A stretch of 64,000 nucleotides of DNA from Galbula dea (lineage: Eukaryota; Chordata; Aves; Piciformes; Galbulidae), in NCBI GenBank assembly GCA_013399015.1, contig VWZX01004906.1:311460-375459 (forward strand), written 5' to 3'. A program made the translations under genes and the position numbers. How positions within the stretch are numbered: the stretch's first letter is position 1; each line of letters starts with the position of its first letter. Below the pieces are notes generated by a model that worked only from the letters and a program-made list of their open reading frames with translations, was not told the origin of the DNA and did no database searches. Shown piece by piece: positions 43,962-53,100 of the stretch.

Positions 43962-45514
43962 CTCCAGGAGTAACACAGCTTCAATGCACTAGAGAAAGAG
44001 CACTGCGGTGGACCAATGCCAGCTGGGGAGAGAAAGATGGGATCACCTCTGGGAAGGATCAGGTTCCAATCCCAATTTTGTGTCTCCAAGAGGAGAATGT
44101 CCTTTGCAGTAGGGTTCAGAGAAGTTCCTGCACCAGCACATCAAGGGACCATCCCATGGGCTCCTCAAGCCGTGGGGCTGGTGTGCTGACTTCCTTGTTC
44201 TCCTGCAGCTCTGGGCAAAGACCTTTGGTCTTCCTTGCTTCCAAGGAATTACAGGAGAGGATTAGATGCAGCAGGGAGAGCTGTCCAAATTGGTGGCAGT
44301 GGCCACTGGCCTCCAAGAGTCCCTTTGCAAGTAGGATTTTGCAAAGAATAAGGGTGGCTGCATCCCTCATTGAGAGCTCTTAGTGCCACCAAGATAAGGA
44401 AGAAGGTCCTTTCATGTTGCCAACTACTCCAGTGCAGGAGCAGTGGCTAGGAATAAGTGGTAGCCTGCATGAGGACTGATCCTAAAGCAGGATAGTACTG
44501 GGAGAACTGGTCCAGCAAAGCCAGAAGAACCAGTGTTATCCCAGGGCAGGAACACTTGGAGTATCCCTCTTGGACACCCTTCCAGTTCCTCTACCTGAAG
44601 AAGGATCAGGGAAGAGCAGAGAAGTCTCAGAGAAGGAAGTGATTGACCGTAGGAGCACTTCTGTGCAAGGACAGAGGGAATAAGGAGTTGTCCTTGCTTG
44701 GAGGAGAGTTGTAGAGGTCTGCATGGAGAAGGTGGAGATAGCATGATCATGACCTGCTTCCCACAGTGTGAGAACTAGGGTCCTCTGAAGGGAACAACCC
44801 AGCCCCAGAACAAATAAGAGGAGTTATGGAGTTTTGGAGAGCATCCCCCTCAACATGTGACCTCAACGCAGTGGAAGGTGGCAGTGGGCTCCACAGGCCA
44901 GCAGAGCCACTAAAGGGGACTGGTCCCCAGTGTGTCCCTGGCATCATGGCTCCTTGGCAGCAGGGCAGCACCCAGGGCCACAGTAGGAACCCAGGACCCC
45001 AGACCTCCTCCAGGACCTCCAGCACCCCTGGTATCTGCCAGGGCTCAGGGACCTCTCACCAGGACCCTGGCAGGGATCAGGAGGACCCCTTCATCCTCAG
45101 GCCCACTTCCATTTCAGGGACACTTCCCTGGGGTCCCTCTGGGCTCAATGACCCCTCCAGCACCCCCAGTACTCGGGGACACCCTCTAGGACCTCCCAGG
45201 ACACAATGACCCCTCCAGGGCTCCTGGCTCACCACACCCTTCTGAGGCTGAGTGCCCCCCAGGACCCCTGGGTTGATGCCACCTCCATGGGCCCCCCACC
45301 TAGAGCCACTCCACCCCACATCCTTCCCCCCGTGTCGATCATTTACCTTTTGTTTTGGTGAAGCCTCATTGGCTGCTCTCTCCTTTGGGGATGGGACCAC
45401 ATGGACAAGCAGCCAAGCAGTGTGGCAGCAGGTGGGTGTCCCCACATGTCCCCTCACCCCATCACACCCCATGTCTTCATGCCATGTCCACTCCCCTGTC
45501 CGCTGTTGACCCCC
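43962..45514. other. Upstream region of the SLC28A gene
   Basis: No coding exon recognised. Probably holds the 5' UTR exon(s) and promoter of the transporter, but I cannot place them. From about 44,980 to 45,240 it is C-rich, with irregularly repeated CCAGGACC / GACCCCTCCAG words. Confidence 0.5.
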
Positions 45515-46130
45515 TTGGCCCCAGCCTCTTGCCCCCAGCCTTTAGCTCTTGCTCAGCATTGAGCAGATCCCCTCTGGGGCTGCTCTTCTCCAGGCTAAGC
45601 AGCCCCAGGGCTCTCAGCCTCCCCTAGGCAGTGAGATGCTTCAGTCCCCTTGTAGCCTCCACTGGACTAGCTCCAATAGTTCCTTCTCTCTCTTGAACTG
45701 GGGAGCCCAGAACTGGAACTAGTGCTCCAGAGTGGCCTCACTAGTGTGGAGTAGAAGGGCAGGAGAACCTCCCTCGACCTGCTGGTCACACTCTTCTGAA
45801 TGCACCCCAGGAGCCCATTGGCCTTCTTGGCCACAAGGGCACGTTGCTGGCTCATGGTGAACTTGTCCACCAACACTTCCAGGTCCTCCTCTGCAGAGCT
45901 GCTTTTCAGCAGGTCAATCCCTAACCTGTCCTGGTCCATGAGGTTATTCCTCCCTAGGGGCAGGACTCTACACTTGTCCTTGCTGAACTTCATGAGGTTC
46001 TTCTGCCCCAACTCTCAGCCTGTCCAGGTCTCACCTGACTCCAGGTCTCACTCACAGCCTTACAGGTGTTGCCCAGTCCTCCTGGTGCTGTATCATCAGC
46101 AAACTTGCTGAGGGTACACACTCTTCCTTC
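45515..46130 (-). mobile_element. CR1 LINE fragment with ORF2 remnant, antisense, lacking its 3' end
   Basis: The - strand frame at 46011-45667 encodes a decayed CR1 ORF2 C-terminus (MKFSKDKCRVLPLGRNNL, LVDKFTMSQQRALVAKKANG, SRSREVLLPFYSTLVRPLW). The + strand shows the matching blocks 'TTCTTGGCCACAAGGGCAC' and 'ATCAGCAAACTTGCTGAGGG'. The CR1 3' terminus is absent at the left boundary, which is unusual. Confidence 0.9.
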
Positions 46131-46551
46131 ATCACACTCACACCCATGCACTCCACAGCGTCACACCCCCATGTTCTTGTGTCCTGAAGCCCTCCATGGT
46201 CCCACACCCTCCCTGTGTCCCACAGCTCCCACCAGCCCCTGTGCTTACCTGCCAGCCCCGTTGGTCACGTAGCTCCCTGCCCTGTGCCCGGTTACCGATT
46301 AACAGCTCGGTCCAAAGAGCTGGGCTGGGCACTGCAGGGCCACGGCACCCCAGCTCCTCCCGGGACTCACGCCTGGATGACCATGAAGGTGTGGGGGGGA
46401 GCCCAGCAGGGTGGCTTGTGCCAGGCACCATCCTGCCCAAAGGTTGCCTGGGATATTTTCACTCCCTGGTGAAATGAGCCCTGAGGGAAGATACTAAAAG
46501 AGAAATCCAACCTTCACCCCACCCCATGAAATGTTTGCTGGGAAAAGAGCT
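46131..46551. other. Intergenic sequence between two CR1 pieces
   Basis: C-rich at the left; nothing recognised. Confidence 0.5.
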
Positions 46552-46897
46552 GGGCACAGAATCCCAGAATCTCAACATGGTGGGGGTTGGAAAGGACCTC
46601 TGGGGATCATCCAGTCCAAGCCCCCTGATCAAGGAGGGCCACCCAGAGCAGCCTGCCCAGGATCACCTCCAGGTGGGGTTGGAAGCTCTGCAGAGGAGTC
46701 CACAACCTCTCTGGGCAGCCTGGGCCAGGGCTCTGGCACCCTCGCAGCAAGTAAGTTTCTCCTCCTGTTCAGATGGAACCTCCCGGGTTGCAGTTTGTGC
46801 CCATTGTCCTTGTCTTGTTGCTGGGCACAACTGAGCAGAGTCTGGCCCCAGCCTCTTGTCCCCACCCTTTAGCTCTTGATAAGCATTGATAATGTTC
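46552..46897 (-). mobile_element. CR1 LINE 3' fragment, antisense
   Basis: The + strand begins 'CACAGAATCCCAGAATCTC' (reverse complement of the CR1 3' end) and runs through 'GGGTTGGAAAGGACCTCTGG', 'CCACAACCTCTCTGGGCAG' and 'CTTGTTGCTGGGCACAACTGA'. Its last about 55 bp overlap in sequence with the start of the 45515-46130 piece. Confidence 0.92.
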
Positions 46898-47500
46898 TAC
46901 ATACGTGGCCTCTGCAGCTGTGGCAGTGGAAGGTCAGATTACCCAGTCCCTGAGCAGTGGGCGGTGGACGTGGCTGCAGGCAGCAAAGACTGCTGCCGGT
47001 GCCTGCGGGAAACCATTTGTTCCCTGTGGGATGGTGGATCCCCATGTGCATGCACCCAGCTGGGATCTCCCTGCTCCTTCTTGGTGCAGGACTCCGAAGG
47101 TGCCAGGGACCAGGGATCGCCAGGGATCGTGTCAGAGGTGGCTGATTGATGACACCAGTTGGGGTGTTCTCACCCGCAGGGTGCCCGTGGGCAGCCGCTC
47201 CCGGTGCCAGTTCCCAGAGAACAGCACCTGCTCCCTGTGGGCTGCATCCGGTCCTGGGCTAAAGCTGCTGAACTCGGGGGCAGCAGCACGAGCCCGGCCG
47301 TGTATGAGAAGTTGTCGACTCGACACCGTGGGCGGCGCAGGGCCGGTGCCAGCTCCTCCCCGCTGCGCGGAGCTGCCCCGAGACCCCCGCGGGCCTTCCT
47401 CGGGAGTCGCCCATGACCGCCCCCTCGGGAACACTCCCGCCCCCCGCCCCGTTCTCATGAACTGCATGATCCACGGAACTCGGAACCCTGCGGTCGCCTC
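46898..47500. other. Intergenic sequence left of the tRNA-His pair
   Basis: CpG content rises from about 47,200 towards the tRNA repeat. No coding exon recognised. Confidence 0.5.
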
Positions 47501-47562
47501 CCCGCCCCTAGCGCAGCACTAAGGCTCCGCGCTTCTGTTCACGCCCAGAGCCCCGGTAGCGC

Positions 47563-47634
47563 GCCGTGATCGTATAGTGGTTAGTACTCTGCGTTGTGGC
47601 CGCAGCAACCTCGGTTCGAATCCGAGTCACGGCA
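47563..47634 (+). tRNA. tRNA-His (GTG)
   Basis: A 72-nt cloverleaf: acceptor stem GCCGTGA/TCACGGC with A at the discriminator position, anticodon GTG at 47596-47598 in TTGTGGC, B box GGTTCGAATCC at 47613-47623, and a TTTT Pol III terminator at 47668-47671. No intron. The 5' G-1 and CCA of mature tRNA-His are not encoded, as expected in eukaryotes. Confidence 0.98.
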
Positions 47635-47667
47635 TCGCCCCGCGGTACCACGGCACACGGGCACACC

Positions 47668-47671
47668 TTTT
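47668..47671 (+). terminator. Pol III TTTT terminator of the left tRNA-His
   Basis: A T4 run 34 bp after the tRNA 3' end, in a flank conserved between both copies. Confidence 0.7.
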
Positions 47672-47693
47672 GTGCGCACACCCCCCGCACCAC

Positions 47694-48077
47694 AGCTATG
47701 CGCTCTCGAAATGATTTGGGGTTTTAGCTCGCCGCAGACCTCATTAATATACTCTTTTTTTGTTGCTTTGGGGTTTTTTTTTGTTTTCTTTTTCACGTCA
47801 CGCTGAAGTTTCGCATCTCTCTCTCCCCTGGCGGCCCCTGGCCGGCCGCGATGCTGCGGGAGAGGGGTGAGGAAACATAGCACGGGGCAACACTGCAAGA
47901 ACACAGCAGCGCACGACGCTGGGCAGCACTGCACGCCATAAAGAAATAAGAGGAAATAGGGAAAAAAAAGAAATTAACAAGGAAAAGCAAAAAGGAAAAA
48001 GAAGTGGAAAGGAAAGGATACTGGGAAAAAAAAGAAAAAAAGAAAAAGTAAGAAAGAAAATTAGTAAAGAAAGAAGA
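47694..48077. other. Spacer between the tRNA-His copies
   Basis: Contains a T-rich stretch (about 47751-47792) and a strongly purine-biased A-rich stretch (about 47936-48079, mostly AAAG/GAAA words). No coding potential. Confidence 0.8.
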
Positions 48078-48099
48078 GTGGTACGGGGGGTGTGCGCAC

Positions 48100-48103
48100 A
48101 AAA
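48100..48103 (-). terminator. Pol III TTTT terminator of the right tRNA-His
   Basis: AAAA on the + strand, at the same distance from the tRNA as in the left copy. Confidence 0.7.
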
Positions 48104-48136
48104 GGTGTGCCCGTGTGCCGTGGTACCGCGGGGCGA

Positions 48137-48208
48137 TGCCGTGACTCGGATTCGAACCGAGGTTGCTGCGGCCACAACGCAGAGTACTAACCACTATACG
48201 ATCACGGC
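48137..48208 (-). tRNA. tRNA-His (GTG), second copy
   Basis: Identical over 72 nt to the left copy, on the opposite strand. The anticodon is at 48175-48173. The two genes are transcribed towards each other. Confidence 0.98.
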
Positions 48209-48270
48209 GCGCTACCGGGGCTCTGGGTGTGATCAGGAGCTCAGAGCCTTAGTGCTGCGCTAGGGGCGGG

Positions 48271-48727
48271 GGTAGGGCCGCGGAGCCCCGAGCTCCGCCC
48301 CCAACACGCGGTGTCTCCACGGTAACGCGCATGACTGGCAGGTTCAGTTTCCCCTTCCCCCGGCCCAGCGCTGCGCTAGGCTCAGGAGTGGGACCTTGCC
48401 CGGCCCCCAGCCCCCGGCCCCGATCCCCACCTGGACTCTTGTCCGGGCCGTGACTCTGGCCTGACCGACACTACTCCATTCCTCACTCCGCCTCTGACCT
48501 CTCCCCTCTCCTTCCCCGGCCCCAAGCCCGAGTCCAAGGCATTGTCTCACCTTAACCCTCACCCTAGGCGCGGGTTTAACCCTCTCTAACCCCACTGCTC
48601 GACCCAACCCTCCCTGTGGCCTTGGCCCAGCTCCAGGCTACGATCCTGACCTTGTCCCTGCTCCCAGCCCCAGCCCCAACCCTGACCCCACCCAACTCTT
48701 AACGCCGATCCTTCCCCTCGCCCTGCT
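48271..48727. other. C-rich strand-asymmetric tract
   Basis: From about 48,340 the + strand is rich in C and T with few G (CCCCAACCCTGACCCC, TTAACCCTCACCC). No coding exon. It continues to about 48,880 with a CR1 tail inserted. Confidence 0.7.
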
Positions 48728-48810
48728 CGCTGCAGGACGGTTGGACTGGATGACCTTGAAGGGTCCCTTCCAACCTAAACTATCCTATGATTTTGTGACT
48801 CTATCCTGTC
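48728..48810 (+). mobile_element. Short CR1 3'-end fragment, sense
   Basis: 'GGTTGGACTGGATGACCTTG', 'GGTCCCTTCCAACCTAAACT', 'ATGATTTTGTGACTC' is the CR1 3' terminus. About 80 bp. Confidence 0.9.
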
Positions 48811-49944
48811 CCTCACCCCAACCCTCAACCGTGTCCCCAGGCCTCCCCAGTTGTAACCCCACATCTCACCCCCCCATGGGTGCTTCTCAAGGGGTAAAGG
48901 TTCTCTTCACCACGACATTAATGACTCAGCACACCAAGGTGGTGCCTGCAGAGAGGAAGACTAACAATTAAGTTGCCTTTGTGTCCCCAAACGGTGGCAA
49001 GTGTCAGTCTGTGCGCTGGTTCCTGTTTCCTCCTGATGAAACACACATTAATAGTTAATGCCTGTTTGCCATCCCCACTCTTCTGATTTTCACAGTCCTC
49101 TGAGTGTTAAAGGCTTTTTTACTTTCACAGATATGAGAAGAATTCCCAACACCTCAGATCAAAAGGATTTCATTGTGTAAAATATTTTTAGAGCCTTCAT
49201 GGCACTTCAAGGCACTGGGATGGCCCAGATGACTCATACCTCTGCTGCGTCATAGGGAAGAGCTGGTCACAGAAACCTCTGCTCCTGCATCTGCAACGAG
49301 CTCATAGCTTAGCAGCGTGTGGATGCACCTCTACATGTTTTGCTTGTGCGTGAAGGGGTGCTGGAAGAGGCAGATGTCTCCTGCAATTTGCGCTGGGCAG
49401 GGCTGTGTCCCTGCACCAGGTCTGTCCTTGTATGTCTGCTGCACCTGGTGAATCCTAAATCTCTTCACTGCTGACTTGCCCTGGGCTCTGGTGTGTTCAT
49501 GCTGCTCCCTCCGCAATGGTGGGAACCTTTGCAATGAGAGATGCTCTCCATATCATCAAACCTGGCTGACTAGGAGATGGTGGAGGAGAGGCTCTTTGGT
49601 GGTATCTCTGAATGACCTGGGTGTCTGCGTGGTTTTTGGTACTGTCCTCCTGCCCCAGTGCTGCCCTTCTCCCTCCCTTGTCTGCCCTCCAAGGATGCCA
49701 GTCATAGTCCTTCTCTCCCATAGGACTGCAGGGGCACTGCTCTTGCTCATCTGCAGCCTCTATGGTCTTGATTCCAGTTCTTGGCCTGGCATATTGCAGA
49801 CCTCATGTTCCTGTGTGTTCCATGCCAGGTACTACTCACAACCGTGTGCCCAGTGCAGGCTTCTCAGTGGGCAGGAAGGAGGAAGGGGGCTTGTGCTTTG
49901 GATGCTCAGCACACCTTTCTGGAAGAGGGAAGCCAGCAGAACAA
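48811..49944. other. Intergenic sequence
   Basis: No gene or repeat recognised. Confidence 0.5.
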
Positions 49945-50134
49945 CAATGATCGGTGGAGATCGTTGCTGAGAAGTTGTAGATGCCTCCTCCCTGGAAGTG
50001 TTCAAAACTAGGTTGGATGAGGCCTTGAGCAACCTGGTCTAGTGGAAGGTGTCCCTGCCCATGGCAGAGGGGTTGCAAACAGATGATCTTTAATTTAAGG
50101 TCACTTCTAACCCAAACCATTCTATGACTCTATG
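49945..50134 (+). mobile_element. CR1 LINE 3' fragment, sense
   Basis: 'CTGGAAGTGTTCAAAACTAG', 'TTGGATGAGGCCTTGAGCAA', 'CTAACCCAAACCATTC', 'TATGACTCTATGA', a complete 3' end with its short terminal repeat. Confidence 0.92.
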
Positions 50135-53100
50135 AACTGCTGGACCAGGCATGACTGAGATAAACACTGCAGCGATAAGGAGGAGTTTGCCAAACATGGC
50201 GAGTGAACATGGTGATAAGTGGCAGGGGCCTGGTGGGCGCAGAAGAGGAGGCAGGAAGCTGCTGTCACCTGTCACAGGCAGTGGTGGCCCCGTCCCATCC
50301 CAGCTTCCCACTCATGGGCTGCCTTCCCCAGGAGGATTTGGACATGACCTCTCCCAGTGAAATCAAAACAGTTGTCAGTTGCTGCATGATTTTGTCCACA
50401 GTATGCTGCTGGTCTGGCCCAGATCGTTCACACAGTATGGGGAAAAATAGATGAGCGTGTAGGGGCATTAGGGGACCATCTGCCTACTGGATGACCTGAT
50501 CCCTTCAGGTTCTGCTCAGCATCTGGGCAGGACAGCTGCTCTAGGCAGGCTGCTCTGCCATTCTCACTCTGCTCTGTCTCTCAGTGGCCTTTCTCCCAGC
50601 CCTCTGATGCCTGTGGCTTGCATTCAGTGGGATTGTAAAGGTGCCTGCAATGTCAAAACACCAGTACAGGCAGGTAGAGAGTGCTGCTGGGTCCAGACAT
50701 TGCCATTCCATGGCACAAACATAAATCTTCTGGCTGGCACAGGGACAAGAGCAATTCATCACTGCTCGCCTGTCTCAGCTGCTCTGCCCCTTGAGAGGCC
50801 TCTCCAGCTGTTCCCTCACTGGGGCAGCCCCTGGCCTCCTTCCCCTGTCTCAGGGAGGTAGATGTGAGGCAAAGCAATCCCCACTACCTCCTCTTTTGGT
50901 CTCAGATCCCTAAAACAGCCCTAGCAGCATCACTGGTGGCAGGGGAGGCAGAATGGATGCCAGTCCTGCAAGGTGTCACGGTGTGTTTTACTGGTGACAG
51001 AGGCCAGCACTGTCAGCTCTGGGTATTCAGAGGCCAACAATTCAGTTTGCCATTTGCTCTGCTGCTGAAAGGCCCCCTTCCTTCCTAAGGAAATCAGAGC
51101 AACTCTACTGAGTTACACCATGCAGCCCAGCATCCCATATTGCCATACCCACAGGCACTGCTGGGCCAGCACAGGATGCTGGAGCAAGAGCAGACCAGGG
51201 GTGTCCAGGGGCTTGGATAATTCTGGAGGTGAAGGTTTAGGCGGGATTTGGGTGGGAAGGACAAGCACATCTGAGATGGGAGACAGTTGCAAGCAACCTA
51301 ACATGGCTCTATCCCCACCATCCACCTCCCCATCCTCTTCTGGCTCATGAGACATATGCACCAAGGACTGAAGGAGGAGGACTCAAGCATTTCTTGACAT
51401 GAATATTCAGCTGCAGGGCTCTTGAGAGGCTTTATAAGCCCACAACAGTGCATGAGATGGTCCAGGATCTTTTAAAGCCCAAGCTTTAAAGGACAATAGG
51501 CTGGCACTATGTAGTGCAGGCAAAGAGGCTACAACACACTGCTTGGTTATCTTTTGGCATCCTCTGGCCTGGCTCCAAGGTTCAGAGAGAAAGGAAAATG
51601 GTCCCCAAAATACATGGAGTGGGGATTTGCCAAAGCAAATCTGTTTGACCTCGAGGGAGCACAAAGCCTGGAGCAGTCTGTTGAGCCCTTTCCTCGTGGG
51701 TCCAGCATCCAGCTGAAGATGGGATGTGATCTAAGTGTCCCAGGTGAGTCAGTCACCCTGCAGCTCTATAGAAATGCTGCCATATGTTCATGTGAGCCCT
51801 GCCTCATCCCAGCTGCCAGCCAGAGCTCTCATCCTGCCTTTGCCTGTGCCACGAGCGGGAGCCTTCTCCAGCAGCAGGGATTTATAGCCTCCACTCAGCC
51901 ACCTCTAACCCCTCTTTGGGATGCTGAGCGGGCAGAAAACAGGCAGCCACGTGTTGCCAGGCAGCCTGCCCAGACCTCACCTCTCCACATCTTGCACTTC
52001 ACTCTGCATTCACCTTCATTTTCTGCCTCCAGCCGGCTGGGAGACACAGGGCTGTGGCGGTGGCAAAAGCAATTGTTCTGCTTTGTGTGTGGGGATTGGC
52101 TTCTGTCTTGCTTTTGTCCTTGATGCCCATCTTCCTGATGGCTGATGACAGCCCTATTAAGAGATGCAAGGGGGGTGCCAGGGGTGGTTCACACCCCATA
52201 GGCAACGTAAAGCTAGTGAGGAGCCTGCCTGAAGAAGGGCTCAGCTGTGTGACCCTGTCCATCGGAGCTGGATTAATAAACCCACCATTAACACTTTCCT
52301 GGGGCACACAGGTCCCCTGCCAGCCCCAGAGCACAGGCCTCCAACCAGCATGTCGCTCTGATTGAGCTGCAAATGCTCCAGCTCCTTAGTTTGCTCTGCC
52401 TCAGATCGATGAGTGCAGGCGGCTCCGATCAATTCCACTTTACCACTTGCTATCCGGTTCAGTTCTCTGCTCACCCAGCTGGTCCTGCTTCCTTTGTTCG
52501 TTCAGAGGTGGAATTCAGGCATCTTATCCCACCTGGACATTGCTGTGCCCTTGCAGGGTCAAGCCCTCTGGTAGGGGCAAATAATATCCGATGAAAGCAG
52601 ATGTTCCTCCCTGCCCTCCCCACCGGAGGGCCGGCAGGGAAGGGGTTGAATTTGTGCTACGGTTGGAGTCCTGAAAGCATCAGCCTGGCTGGGCAGAGCG
52701 TGAAAGTGGGTGGCTGGATGAGGCCATGAGATTTGCATAGTATAATATAGCTGTTGCCACTGAGATGACATCTGTTAGGAGGTTTCTCTGCCACGAGCCT
52801 GGTCTTGCTGGAGAAATACCAAAGGCAGTTGCTGAGAGTTCCTGTGGCTTGGCTCCCCTTGTCTTCACGGGCCCTGAGTGTGGTTCACTTCTCCAGGGTT
52901 TGAGCCCACACGAAATGATTTTGGGGGTGAGGAGAGGGGAAGAAAACAAACCCAAAACAAAACAACCCCACCAAAGGGTTCACAAACTGGCTGCTCAGAA
53001 ATTTCCCTCAAGCCCATAGCTGGCATTTGTTGGTGAAATGAACGCTCCTCACCCTCTGGGTGTCGATCCCGGAGTCCCTTTCTCCTCCTATCTGTCACCC

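Larger units (their letters stand above)
47501..47693 (+). repeat. Inverted repeat, left arm (193 bp)
   Basis: Matches the reverse complement of 48078-48270. The tRNA gene is identical and the 58-60 bp 3' of it differ at one base; the 62 bp 5' of it carry several mismatches around 47527-47545. The spacer between arms is 384 bp. Confidence 0.95.
48078..48270 (-). repeat. Inverted repeat, right arm (193 bp)
   Basis: Reverse complement of 47501-47693 with few mismatches, carrying the second tRNA-His gene. Confidence 0.95.

Noticed and set aside
45667..46011. A 114-codon minus-strand protein with clear sequence features
   Set aside because: It is a decayed CR1 ORF2 C-terminus, not a host gene, and is annotated as mobile element.
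48540..48700. Interstitial telomeric repeat
   Set aside because: TAACCC-like words occur but never as a regular hexamer array, so the telomeric label is not supported beyond a speculative note.
51554..52123. A 189-codon open frame in the intergenic interval
   Set aside because: No motif or repeats of a known family and no good flanking splice sites; random expectation in low-stop sequence.
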